A stretch of 64,000 nucleotides of DNA from Timaviella obliquedivisa GSE-PSE-MK23-08B (GTDB lineage: Bacteria > Cyanobacteriota > Cyanobacteriia > Elainellales > Elainellaceae): positions 62,001 to 126,000 of the forward strand of contig JAHHII010000001.1 of assembly GCA_019358855.1 (NCBI GenBank), written 5' to 3'. The notes under the pieces are model-generated. The model was not told the origin of the DNA. It worked only from the letters and a program-made list of their open reading frames with translations, and searched no databases. Within the stretch, counting starts at the first letter, position 1; each line of letters begins with the position of its first letter. Position numbers and translations under genes: made by a program. Positions 28,761-39,054 of this stretch are shown piece after piece.

Positions 28761-29825
28761 TTATTCAACAATGACTCCAGGTTTATGAGTCGGGCGATCG
28801 CTTTTCAAGAAACGACTCACCCAATCCTGCCACTGTTCCGTATCATCTGCCGTTAGGGAGCCGTGTCCATTGGCAGAGGAAAATACCTGCCAATGTTTTT
28901 GCCCAGGCAAGCGTTCAAAAATCTGGGCAGCCTCTGCCACCGTAACCCGTTGATCTCGCTCACCGTGCAGCAGCAGCACGGGACAGGGAATAGAGCGAGC
29001 ATAATCTACAGGATTGTGGCTAAAACCATCAATGCCTTGCTGCACACCGCCCCAAAACACAATCAGTTCAGCACTAGGAAAGGACGGAATCCCCATGACT
29101 TCAAAGCGATGGCGAACGGTGTTGAGAAGGCGATCGAACGGACTCTCTAAAATTAGGGCGGCAGGTTCAATCTTTTCGATCGCCACTGCTCGCATTACTG
29201 CCACCGCACCCATGGAAGCGCCATAAAGAATCATCGGTTTGTCAGCCCACTGCTTCTGACTGTAAGTGAAGGCGATCGCCACATCTTTTGCCTCCCGCAC
29301 TCCCAAAGTGGTGTCGTTGCCAGTAGACCCGCCTGCTCCCCGAAAATCGACCAGCAACGCATCATAGCCCAAGTCATGGAAAACTTTTGTAGGAGCTAAA
29401 AGCGCGGCTTTGCTGCTGCCGTAAGGTGGAAAGAGTAATACTAAACCACGAGATTTTTGAGTTGGAATATACCAAGCCTCTAGATTTTCTTTGCCTTCTT
29501 GCCCAATGGCGATGCGATGGGTTTCGTAACCAAGCTGAATTTCCTGCGGCGTAGTCTGGTTCTTAGGGCGAGGGATTTCCACACCTGTGAGAATGACGCG
29601 AATTTTATCGATGAGAGCAAGCTGCTCAGGTTTTGCCGTCCGTTGCCGGACGCTAACAAAGTGGGTCATGGAACGGGCTTGCATGAAAGCAATGCCATTC
29701 AGCACTAGAAACGGCAGGGCAATAAGGATGGTGAAGAGGAGGCGTGCTCTCCAAGATACCCGCAAGGGGGCGCTTCGAGATACCCGCAGGGAGTCGCGCC
29801 ATTTTTTACGAATCATGCCGCCCAT
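28761..29825 (-). CDS. Alpha/beta hydrolase with N-terminal membrane anchor
   Basis: A 354-residue protein. Residues 28-48 form a membrane segment (LLFTILIALPFLVLNGIAF). The hydrolase core has the nucleophile elbow LYGASMGAVAV, an oxyanion segment LVLLFPPYGSSKAAL, the Asp in LLLHGERDQRV and the His in SANGHGSL. All three catalytic residues are present. It resembles the BAAT/Bem46-like serine hydrolases; the substrate is unknown. Upstream it is divergent from pgm. Confidence 0.88.
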   Translation of the reverse strand: MGGMIRKKWRDSLRVSRSAPLRVSWRARLLFTILIALPFLVLNGIAFMQARSMTHFVSVRQRTAKPEQLALIDKIRVILTGVEIPRPKNQTTPQEIQLGYETHRIAIGQEGKENLEAWYIPTQKSRGLVLLFPPYGSSKAALLAPTKVFHDLGYDALLVDFRGAGGSTGNDTTLGVREAKDVAIAFTYSQKQWADKPMILYGASMGAVAVMRAVAIEKIEPAALILESPFDRLLNTVRHRFEVMGIPSFPSAELIVFWGGVQQGIDGFSHNPVDYARSIPCPVLLLHGERDQRVTVAEAAQIFERLPGQKHWQVFSSANGHGSLTADDTEQWQDWVSRFLKSDRPTHKPGVIVE

Positions 29826-29867
29826 CGTAGCCTAGAACGCTATCTCCCCAGTCCCTTCCCCAAGTAA

Positions 29868-31535
<1,668 letters not shown>

Positions 31536-31552
31536 AGGCTCTATTCGTTGAG

Positions 31553-31582
31553 TCCCCAATCTGTACGTTGATAGATTGGGGA
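31553..31582 (+). terminator. Hairpin downstream of pgm
   Basis: TCCCCAATCT, a 10-base loop and the perfect complement AGATTGGGGA form a ten-base-pair stem starting 18 bp after the pgm stop. Only a short T run follows, so termination efficiency is uncertain. Confidence 0.6.
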
Positions 31583-31710
31583 TTTAACTCCCAAATGACC
31601 TAACGTTGATTAGGGTAATTAGGTGACAAGACGGCAGATTTCGGCGATAGTGCTCAACCATTTGTCCCGTGTCCATCAGTTGTTTACTAATAATTATGAA
31701 TCGTCAAAAC

Positions 31711-32097
31711 TTATGCCCATAAGCGCTGAATTGGGTAGGCATCAAGTACTACATCTTGACTCACTAACGTATAGGAGTGGTAAATGGCTTGGGCAACAAG
31801 CATTCGGTCGAACGGATCTCGATGATGTAGAGGCAAGGCAAGATAACACTCTGTAGGCGCAAATGCGATCGGCAGAATTTTGATATCAAAACTCATCAAA
31901 AGATTGGGCAAGTGGTGAAATGGAAACTCAAGCTCCGACTTGCCTAGTCCATGCTTAATGGCAATTTCCCATAAACTAGCAATGCTCAAGTACAGATTGT
32001 TCCCTGTTACTTCAAGTATTTCTCCCACTGCCGGACTGAGGTTTGGGCTATCTTGCAAATACCAAAGAGCAGCATGAGTATCTAAAAGTAAATTCAT
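31711..32097 (-). CDS. vapC: VapC-type PIN-domain toxin
   Basis: A 128-residue PIN nuclease. Metal-binding acids are visible in LLLDTHAALWYL, SLWEIAIKHG, HRDPFDRMLVAQA and LVSQD. The toxin presumably cleaves RNA and is held by the antitoxin whose gene ends 2 bp upstream. Family features are all intact. Confidence 0.9.
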   Translation of the reverse strand: MNLLLDTHAALWYLQDSPNLSPAVGEILEVTGNNLYLSIASLWEIAIKHGLGKSELEFPFHHLPNLLMSFDIKILPIAFAPTECYLALPLHHRDPFDRMLVAQAIYHSYTLVSQDVVLDAYPIQRLWA

Positions 32098-32099
32098 CG

Positions 32100-32318
32100 T
32101 TACATGTAGTCTTTTAGATCCTCTAATGGTTCGTCAAAGTCATCTGCAATCTTAATCTTACCCTTCAAAATGCCAAGGGCGCCCCGTCTCGCTGGTTTTT
32201 CTGTTGCGGCAAGTGTCTTTGAATGCTGCGCAACGAGAGCCTCTACATAATGCAGAACATCTTCTTTGAGAGATTCGGGTAGTTTCTCCAGGTTGTCAAG
32301 GATTGCAGTTTCTAACAT
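32100..32318 (-). CDS. DUF2281-type antitoxin for the adjacent VapC
   Basis: From ATG 32318 the product has 72 residues, starting MLETAILDNLEKLPESLKED, the usual N terminus of DUF2281 proteins, then a helix (VLHYVEALVAQHSK) and a C-terminal toxin-binding tail with DDFDEPLEDLKDYM. ATG 32333 is a possible alternative; the longer frame to 32414 is not family-like. It overlaps operon-fashion with vapC (2-bp gap). Confidence 0.85.
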   Translation of the reverse strand: MLETAILDNLEKLPESLKEDVLHYVEALVAQHSKTLAATEKPARRGALGILKGKIKIADDFDEPLEDLKDYM

Positions 32319-32472
32319 AGGTGTTGCTTCCATGCGAGTACCACCAACATTATCGTAGATGAGAATACTGCTGATTTCAGCACAGATTTCTCCTATGTTC
32401 AACTTCTGGCGCAACCCCGCGCCTGAGCCAGTGCCCCAATCTCCTGCCCGATCGCCAAACGGCTTAAGTTTC

Positions 32473-33288
32473 CTAACCTAGCAGTGCCTGAAATGCTTTA
32501 CTTTCTCGAATGCCATCAAAACTAGCATCGGTGTGTGCCATGACGCGGCAAAGGTGGGGGCTAAGGACGATCGCGCGGTGAATACTCTTTACTGCCATCT
32601 CGCCATTCTGTTGCAGCGCATAGGAACATGCCTTCCCATACCAGGCATTCGGATTGTCAGTTTTGTGCTGGAGCGAGGTGTCAAAACTGGCGATCGCCTC
32701 TGGGTGGCGATTCAGCTTTGTCAATACTACCCCTCGATAGTTCCAGGCATAGTGGCAGGTAGGCTTATTCTTCAGAGCTTGCTCTAAACTTTCCAGCGCC
32801 TCTTCATACTGCCGCAAAGTCGCTAGCGCTACTGCTCGGCTAAACCACCCCCGATAATAGGTTGGGTTCAGTGCCGTGGCTTTATCAAAGCAAGGTAAAG
32901 CTTCCTTGTAGCGGTAGAGGGTAGAGAGCGTATGACCTTTGTTGTACCAGGCTTTTGCATCGTGGGGGTCAAATTTAAGCACCTTATTAAAACTGGCGAT
33001 CGCTCCCTCTGGATCACCGAGTTTTGCTTGGGCTGTCCCTTTACCCAGCCAAGCTAGGCTGTACTTAGGCTGAAGCTTCAAAGCTTGTTCAAAACTGGCG
33101 ATCGCCTCTTCATGAAACCCCATCTCATACTGCGCGCATCCCCGCCAGCACCAGGCTTGGAAATGCTGAGGCTCACAGGCAAGTAACTTGTCAAAGCGAT
33201 CGATCGCGCTGTCATAGCGCCTGATGCTAAAGAGTGTATTGCCCTGAGAAAACCAGGTTTGCAGATCTTGCGGTTGAACCATCGCCAA
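32473..33288 (-). CDS. TPR-repeat protein
   Basis: A 271-residue soluble protein made almost entirely of TPRs. At least six consecutive 34-residue units can be read (for example AWCWRGCAQYEMGFHEEAIA, AWLGKGTAQAKLGDPEGAIA, AWYNKGHTLSTLYRYKEALP and AWNYRGVVLTKLNRHPEAIA). There is no signal peptide or enzymatic domain. It probably scaffolds a cytoplasmic complex; no partner is obvious from neighbours. Confidence 0.85.
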   Translation of the reverse strand: MAMVQPQDLQTWFSQGNTLFSIRRYDSAIDRFDKLLACEPQHFQAWCWRGCAQYEMGFHEEAIASFEQALKLQPKYSLAWLGKGTAQAKLGDPEGAIASFNKVLKFDPHDAKAWYNKGHTLSTLYRYKEALPCFDKATALNPTYYRGWFSRAVALATLRQYEEALESLEQALKNKPTCHYAWNYRGVVLTKLNRHPEAIASFDTSLQHKTDNPNAWYGKACSYALQQNGEMAVKSIHRAIVLSPHLCRVMAHTDASFDGIRESKAFQALLG

Positions 33289-33380
33289 TATTAAAGTTGG
33301 GGATAAATTTTGGGATTGAATTTCGAGATAAATGCGACTATGACATCAAGTATTCCCGATTTTATTCTGGCTGTCTCACC

Positions 33381-34622
33381 TTACGCCCTCTCACACCGCC
33401 CTACTGCTTCAATGGCTGCTTCCAGGGCGATCGCCACATGCGTCCAATGTGTTCCCCCCTGGCAAAACACAATGTACGGCTCCCGCAATGGTCCATCTGC
33501 CGAAAATTCTGAAGTACTGCCATCAATAAACGTGCCTCCCGCCATGACTAGCTCACTCTCATATCCCGGCATATTGGCAGGCACAGGGCTGAGGTACGAG
33601 CCGATCGGCGAATACTGCTGAATTGCATGGCAAAAAGCAATTACTTTCTCTGGAGAACCCAGCTTAATGGCTTGAATCACGTCGCGGCGGGGAGCTATGG
33701 GCAATGGATTGACTGGATAGCCCAATGTTTGAAAGACTTGAGCCACTAGATGATTCCCTTTCATGGCTTCGCCCACCATCTGAGGAGCCAGAAAAAGCCC
33801 CTGGAACAGCAGACGATTCTGGTCAAAGGTCGCTCCCCCCTCGCTGCCAATTCCAGGAGCCGTGAGGCGACACGCTGCCATCTCAACTAAATCCGATCGC
33901 CCTGCCACATAGCCACCCGCCGTAACAATCGTGCCTCCCGGATTCTTGATTAGCGATCCGGCAATTAAATCTGCTCCAACTGCTGGGGGTTCTCGGTCTT
34001 CAACAAATTCGCCGTAGCAGTTATCGACAAAGCAAACGGTGTTAGGGTTCTGTTGCTTGACCAGGTAGACAATTTTTTCAATATCCGCGATCGCCAAGCT
34101 CGATCGCCAAGCATACCCACACGATCGCTGGATCAAAACTAGGCGAGTTTCTGGGCGCACCGCTGTTGCCAAAGCCTGCCAATCGATCGCCCCAGCTGCC
34201 GTGAGTTCCAACTGCCGATAAGTGATACCAAAGTCCTTTAAAGAACCTTGATTGGTTCCCCGCAAACCAATCACTTCTTCTAATGTGTCGTAGGGGGCAC
34301 CTGCCACCGCCAGCATTTCATCGCCAGGACGCAGCACACCATAAAGCGCAGCCGCGATCGCATGGGTACCTGAAACAAACTGCACCCGTACCGCCGCCGC
34401 CTCAGATCCCATCACTTCAGCAAAAATGCGATCGAGAACCTCGCGCCCCAAATCATCGTGCCCATAGCCCGAAACTCCAGCAAAATGCTGCACTCCCACC
34501 TGATGCCGCCGAAAGGCTGTTAAAACTCGTCGAAGATTTTCCTTGACCTGCGCGTCAATACCAGAAAAAATCTGTGATAGTCCCTGTTCTGCTTGTTGAA
34601 GCTGCTCAAAGCTGCTCATCAT
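33381..34622 (-). CDS. PLP-dependent methionine gamma-lyase-like protein (aluminium resistance family)
   Basis: A 413-residue fold-type I PLP enzyme. The Schiff-base Lys is in GADLIAGSLIKNPGGTIV (about residue 221); upstream are FVSGTHAIAAALYGVLRPGDE and VCFVDNCYGEFVE with the PLP-binding Asp. This matches the family annotated as aluminium-resistance or methionine gamma-lyase, whose physiological reaction is poorly known. Length is normal, and it has no operon partners. Confidence 0.9.
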   Translation of the reverse strand: MMSSFEQLQQAEQGLSQIFSGIDAQVKENLRRVLTAFRRHQVGVQHFAGVSGYGHDDLGREVLDRIFAEVMGSEAAAVRVQFVSGTHAIAAALYGVLRPGDEMLAVAGAPYDTLEEVIGLRGTNQGSLKDFGITYRQLELTAAGAIDWQALATAVRPETRLVLIQRSCGYAWRSSLAIADIEKIVYLVKQQNPNTVCFVDNCYGEFVEDREPPAVGADLIAGSLIKNPGGTIVTAGGYVAGRSDLVEMAACRLTAPGIGSEGGATFDQNRLLFQGLFLAPQMVGEAMKGNHLVAQVFQTLGYPVNPLPIAPRRDVIQAIKLGSPEKVIAFCHAIQQYSPIGSYLSPVPANMPGYESELVMAGGTFIDGSTSEFSADGPLREPYIVFCQGGTHWTHVAIALEAAIEAVGRCERA

Positions 34623-34820
34623 ACTCGACTCTCTATCTCCCGGATGGTTTACAGCATTTAGAAACCCGGTAATTTTAGACCTTTGGACGGATATTACCCT
34701 CCTACTCTGCTATTTCACGTAGCAAATCTAAAATCTACCCTCTAGAATCTAAAATGGGTCTCACCTGCGGGGTCTATTGTCGCGCGGATCGGGGTTCACA
34801 TTCACATTAGAGATTAATGC

Positions 34821-35666
34821 ATGACGACAACTGCGACTACAACAAAACTTCCCTACGATTGGGCGGTCATCATCTTTATGGCGATCATTCACTTCGTGGC
34901 ACTCTTTGCCTTACTGCCCGCGAATTTTAGCTGGGTTGGAATTGGGCTGGCTGTTTTTTTGCACTGGGTTACGGGTGGCTTAGGCGTGACATTGGGCTGG
35001 CATCGGCTGGTAACCCATCGCAGCTTTCAGGCTCCCAAGTGGCTAGAGTACTTTCTAGTGTTTTGTGGAACTCTGTCAGTGCAGGGCGGACCAATCTGGT
35101 GGGTCGGTTTACACCGCCATCACCATGTTTTCTCTGACCAAAACCCTGATCATCATGATTCTACCAAGGGCTTTTGGTGGAGCCACATGGGGTGGATGTT
35201 CCACGATGTGCCCGTAGAGAATGAAATCCCTCGGTTTACAAAAGATATTGCTGACGATCGCTTCTACCAGTTCCTCGACAAGTATTTCTTCCCTATTCAG
35301 CTTGTCTTTGCCGCTTTCCTCTTTGGAATTGGCACGCTATCAGGCAACGGCTGGACGTTCTTGCTGTGGGGTGTCTTTGTCCGTCTAGTGCTGGTTTATC
35401 ACACCACCTGGCTGGTCAACAGTGCTACTCACAAGTTTGGTTACCGCACCTACGACTCTGACGACGCTTCTACCAACTGTTGGTGGGTGGCGCTTCTGGC
35501 GTATGGCGAAGGCTGGCACAACAACCACCACACTTACCAATACTCGGCACGGCACGGCATGAAATGGTGGGAAATTGATGCAACCTGGATGATGATTCGC
35601 CTCCTCCAACTGGTGGGCTTGGCGAAAAAAGTGAAATTGGTTGAAAACTCGCAACCATCTGTGTAG
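34821..35666 (+). CDS. desC: Acyl-CoA/acyl-lipid delta-9-type fatty acid desaturase
   Basis: A 281-residue integral-membrane di-iron desaturase. Histidine boxes are GWHRLVTHRSF (HxxxxH), LHRHHHVF (HxxHH) and GWHNNHH, with four membrane segments. This is the DesC-type stearoyl desaturase of cyanobacteria, which introduces the delta-9 double bond that precedes other desaturations. The delta-9 position is inferred from family membership. Confidence 0.92.
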   Translation: MTTTATTTKLPYDWAVIIFMAIIHFVALFALLPANFSWVGIGLAVFLHWVTGGLGVTLGWHRLVTHRSFQAPKWLEYFLVFCGTLSVQGGPIWWVGLHRHHHVFSDQNPDHHDSTKGFWWSHMGWMFHDVPVENEIPRFTKDIADDRFYQFLDKYFFPIQLVFAAFLFGIGTLSGNGWTFLLWGVFVRLVLVYHTTWLVNSATHKFGYRTYDSDDASTNCWWVALLAYGEGWHNNHHTYQYSARHGMKWWEIDATWMMIRLLQLVGLAKKVKLVENSQPSV

Positions 35667-35698
35667 AAATCTGTTTCTTTAAAATCTAGTTATCAAAC

Positions 35699-35741
35699 GA
35701 GAGGGCTAAGTTAGAATTCTGACTCTGCCCTCTCTCTTTTT
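35699..35741 (+). terminator. Intrinsic terminator of the desaturase gene
   Basis: GAGAGGGC and GCCCTCTC form a perfect eight-base-pair stem around a 20-base loop, followed by TCTTTTT. It lies 33 bp past the desaturase stop and before the convergent Uma2-type gene. Confidence 0.75.
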
Positions 35742-35764
35742 GCACCATCATGCTCTAAGCTCTA

Positions 35765-36340
35765 TTACAAGATTTGAGCTAGCTTCAAAACAAACCCGGG
35801 CAGCACAGTTTCGCCCGACAACTGCATTGGAGCGTCAAGCACGTCCTTTTCGCACCCTTGCCGATAAACCTCAACTTGTTTTCCGTAAGGGTTGAGTAAA
35901 AAGCCTAGTCGGACACCATTATTGATGTACTCTTGCATTTTGTCTTGAAGCGATCGCAGGCTATCAGTCTTAAAGCGCAACTCAATCACAAAATCAGGAC
36001 AAATAGGTGGAAAGGTTTCTTGCTGTTCAGACGAAAGCTGATTCCAGCGCTCTAGAAGAATCCAAGCAGCATCGGGCGATCGAAATGCGCCGTTAGGCAG
36101 CTTAAACATTGTCGAAGAGTCAAACGCAACGCCTGTGCCATCTGCATCGGCCCAGCTTTCTACCCTGTGAGAAATTTTTATGTTGCGATTTCCACTCATT
36201 CCACCTGTTGGCGACATAACAACCAGTTCTCCCACCGAGGTCATTTCTAACTTAGTTTCTGGATTGGACTCACAGAGTCGACAAAACTGCTCAGGCGTGA
36301 GTTTTACAACCGATTCAAGATTCAAAGTAATCGGAATCAT
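35765..36340 (-). CDS. Uma2-family (DUF820) putative endonuclease
   Basis: A 191-residue PD-(D/E)xK-fold protein. The core is visible as RSPDAAWIL (Asp), then PDFVIELRFKTDSLRSLQDKM, in which ExR takes the place of ExK, and GVRLGFLLNPYGKQVEVYR. This large family is widely expanded in cyanobacteria, often with no phenotype assigned; it may be restriction-related. Nothing about its neighbours suggests a pathway. Confidence 0.85.
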   Translation of the reverse strand: MIPITLNLESVVKLTPEQFCRLCESNPETKLEMTSVGELVVMSPTGGMSGNRNIKISHRVESWADADGTGVAFDSSTMFKLPNGAFRSPDAAWILLERWNQLSSEQQETFPPICPDFVIELRFKTDSLRSLQDKMQEYINNGVRLGFLLNPYGKQVEVYRQGCEKDVLDAPMQLSGETVLPGFVLKLAQIL

Positions 36341-36380
36341 GGCTTAACTTGCTCCACCTTCGCTATCACTATTCTCAATC

Positions 36381-37640
36381 CTAGACAATCCCATTGCCCT
36401 GCACAATATGTCTCACAGTCGTCAAGGTTTCCAGGCTAATTAACCCTCGCCGATGCCCCTTCTGGTTCGACATCCCTAAAGCTACAGCACTTCCCCGCTT
36501 AGGACTTCGGTAAAACCTTGGCGTTGCGTTGATATATGTCATAGCACTATTGATTCCTAGGGCAAACTGGCGGCTTTCTTGGTACGACTCCGTGGCGAGA
36601 CAGTCGGCATGACCGCTGCTGTATTGATTAATCCAGGTGATCGCGGTTTCCAAACCGTCTACACTTTTGAAGGCGATCGCCCTATTTAAACGGGGCTGTC
36701 CCCAGTCTGCCTGACTCACCGTACCTGTCAATATTTCTGGAAACTCTGCCGCCAGAATCTCATCGCCTCGCAGTTCAAACCCCTGTTCTTTCAGACTGTT
36801 CCACAGCATTGTTAAAGAAGTCGGGCTGTGATAACGACTAATCAGCACTTTTTCAATAGCATTGACGGGTTCAGGCTCACTTTTATAGCTATCTAAAATC
36901 ATCCAGCGGGCAATATCCAAGCTGCCTGTGGGCGACCAATACAGATAACAATTGCCGATCGCCGTTTGCAAGACTGGAGCCGTAGCTTGCCGCATCACCT
37001 GCTGCACTAACTGAGGGCGACCGTAGGGAATCACTAGGTTAATATGTTGGTCTTGAGTGACCAGTTCTCGAATCAAATCGCCCTGTTCTGAGGGCAAAAG
37101 CTGCACGCAATCAATGGGCAAGTCTGTGTCTTCAAGGGCAGCTTGAATAATATTAGCGATCGCTTGGTTGGAGTGACTGGCTTCAGGGCTGCCCCGCAAA
37201 ATTAGGCTATTGCCCGTACGGATGCAAAGTCCAGCCGCGATCGCCCCCAACTCAGGTAACGCCTCATAAATCAGTGCAATCACTCCCAAAGGCATTAGCT
37301 GGCAATAGGTCTGGCATTGATCGACCTGATAAGACGGAATATTCAGCACCTGCTGAATGGGGTCAGACGTTTCGCTGAGACGATGAAGCGCCCGTCCGAC
37401 AATTTGAAGCCGCTCAGGGGTAAGCCTCAGCCAATCTAAAATCAAATCAGGCACCGCCATCTCGCGGCTGGCTTCCAAATCGAGGGTATTTGCTTCTAAA
37501 ATGTCGTCCTGTCGCTTCAACAATGCCTCAGCCATCAGTTGCAGGGCACGACTTCGGTCTGTCCCCTTTTTAGCTGCCAGTTCTAAGGAGGACTGATGGG
37601 AACGGTAGGTATTAACAGTTAAATTAGGTGAGGCGTTCAA
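36381..37640 (-). CDS. ProA-like glutamate-5-semialdehyde dehydrogenase lacking the catalytic Cys
   Basis: A 419-residue ALDH-superfamily protein that follows ProA along its length: LPLGVIALIYEALPELGAIAAGLCI, GNSLILRGSPEASHSN and the NLVIPYG segment. In ProA the nucleophile is in a PxxCNAxE motif; here the corresponding text is PEPVNAIEKVL, so Cys is replaced by Val. The family C-terminal glycine-rich FGFGAEVG-type segment is also replaced by SAVALGMSNQKGHRR. It is therefore probably a ProA paralogue with no proline-synthesis activity. The start is a TTG; homologues could begin near it. Confidence 0.75.
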   Translation of the reverse strand: MNASPNLTVNTYRSHQSSLELAAKKGTDRSRALQLMAEALLKRQDDILEANTLDLEASREMAVPDLILDWLRLTPERLQIVGRALHRLSETSDPIQQVLNIPSYQVDQCQTYCQLMPLGVIALIYEALPELGAIAAGLCIRTGNSLILRGSPEASHSNQAIANIIQAALEDTDLPIDCVQLLPSEQGDLIRELVTQDQHINLVIPYGRPQLVQQVMRQATAPVLQTAIGNCYLYWSPTGSLDIARWMILDSYKSEPEPVNAIEKVLISRYHSPTSLTMLWNSLKEQGFELRGDEILAAEFPEILTGTVSQADWGQPRLNRAIAFKSVDGLETAITWINQYSSGHADCLATESYQESRQFALGINSAMTYINATPRFYRSPKRGSAVALGMSNQKGHRRGLISLETLTTVRHIVQGNGIV

Positions 37641-37657
37641 GGCAGTTTTGGCGGTGT

Positions 37658-38074
37658 TTATCGTCTACAGGCTAACCACAGCATTAAGCCTAGCATTACG
37701 CATAGCACCAATGTTGCTGCTGCCACCCGAAAGGCAATGTTGGCGCTCAACGGCGATTGTAATAGGGTTAATAAAATTAAGAACCCTATTACAAAAACAC
37801 TGACTAGCATCAGAGGCAAATAATCTCTGCCTAAACTCGATCGCGCGACTGTCCACTGATGTCCTGTCCAACGCCAAGTGCGCTTGTAGGGATAATTGGT
37901 CGAAAGCTGCTCAATAATATAGCCATTTTCCTGAACCACAAAAATTTGCTGACAGCGATCGCATCCAAACGCATCGGTTAACGCAATCGGAGTCAGTCGA
38001 CCCCGCCGACGGCAAGGACAGGGATATTCGGCTTTAAGGTCAATCTTCTGAACTTTTTGAGATTGCACGGGCAT
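37658..38074 (-). CDS. Two-pass membrane protein with cysteine motif
   Basis: A 138-residue protein. Residues 18-45 contain paired cysteines (YPCPCRRRG and FGCDRCQQIFVV) that look like a small zinc ribbon. Two membrane segments follow (LMLVSVFVIGFLILLTLL and VAAATLVLCVMLGLMLWLAC). The C terminus ends in basic residues. It lies 17 bp upstream of the ProA-like gene on the same strand and may share its transcript. Function unknown. Confidence 0.75.
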   Translation of the reverse strand: MPVQSQKVQKIDLKAEYPCPCRRRGRLTPIALTDAFGCDRCQQIFVVQENGYIIEQLSTNYPYKRTWRWTGHQWTVARSSLGRDYLPLMLVSVFVIGFLILLTLLQSPLSANIAFRVAAATLVLCVMLGLMLWLACRR

Positions 38075-38339
38075 CTATAAATAAGGTTTTATTCAGTAGC
38101 GATCGAAGCCATGACGATGAGATAGGCAATGAGCGAGGCACGATTATTTTCTACACCCTAGCGAGATTCTGTTGACTTTGCCAGGCTGCTGGTGGGGACA
38201 GAAAGGATGTTTAAAATCTAGCTTAAGACGGCTAGCTAAAGGGGATTTTATACTGTTTCTACGATGGGGTGAAACTTTGCCTTGTCATTAAGGCTGGGGA
38301 TCATGAGCGGCTCTAGCTGACTCAGCAAATTGAGCAAAA

Positions 38340-38657
38340 ATGATTTCGCTCAGGCTTCAGAAAGTTTATGATTCGGATCGGGCAATTTATAGTAAAAAAT
38401 TAATGTTCAGAGTTGCAACTCGTGGTTTTTCTCAAGAATTTGAGCGATGGACTGACGCCCTAGAAGCAGGCAAGGCGCTCATTCCTCAATGCAAAAGTTT
38501 ATTGCAAGATATCCGGATTTTTGATGGGGATCAATTGGTCTGGGTTTATAGTCGATCGCACACCTTCCCACAATTCGTAGGTGCAGGCAATTACAATCGA
38601 TTGGCGCGGATGTTTATCGCTGAAGCGATCGCCGAACAAGAAGCAAGCGAGGATTGA
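38340..38657 (+). CDS. Small conserved cyanobacterial hypothetical protein
   Basis: A 105-residue soluble protein with alternating strands and a C-terminal helix (RLARMFIAEAIAEQEASED). It has no recognised motif. A plausible ATG start and coding-like composition, with the HIP1 site in frame near the end, support a real gene. Confidence 0.6.
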   Translation: MISLRLQKVYDSDRAIYSKKLMFRVATRGFSQEFERWTDALEAGKALIPQCKSLLQDIRIFDGDQLVWVYSRSHTFPQFVGAGNYNRLARMFIAEAIAEQEASED

Positions 38658-39054
38658 ATTTAAAGTTTTCCTTTAACTTAATTTCTTTACACTTCTTTAC
38701 GCAATGTCACTTTTAAGAAGATTGTATGAATTTAATCTGAGGCAAGTGAATCAACTGTCAGTGTAACTAAAGCATCTTTTTATACAATGCTTGTTTGGAC
38801 TTTATAAAGATAGGTCGTCTCAGTCGAGCGATCGCCCGATTCAGTCACACTTCTAGAATTTTCATCTATCTTTCGTAGCCGTCTTCTCTAGTAGCATTTG
38901 TAATCTAGCCAAATAAATCTACTGTTTCATTCCATAAAGTGATTGCGCCATTACTCAACTGATAAAGCTATAACAGTTTAGAAACGGGTGCTATCAAACC
39001 TTGTCTAAGTGACCATACTTAAAACCTGAATCGCCTTAATCAACGCAGTAGGTT
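38658..39054. other. Intergenic region upstream of the SpoIID-like gene
   Basis: No gene, tRNA or repeated element is visible. The region is AT-rich from 38670 to 39000 and is likely promoter and leader DNA for the downstream gene. Confidence 0.4.
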
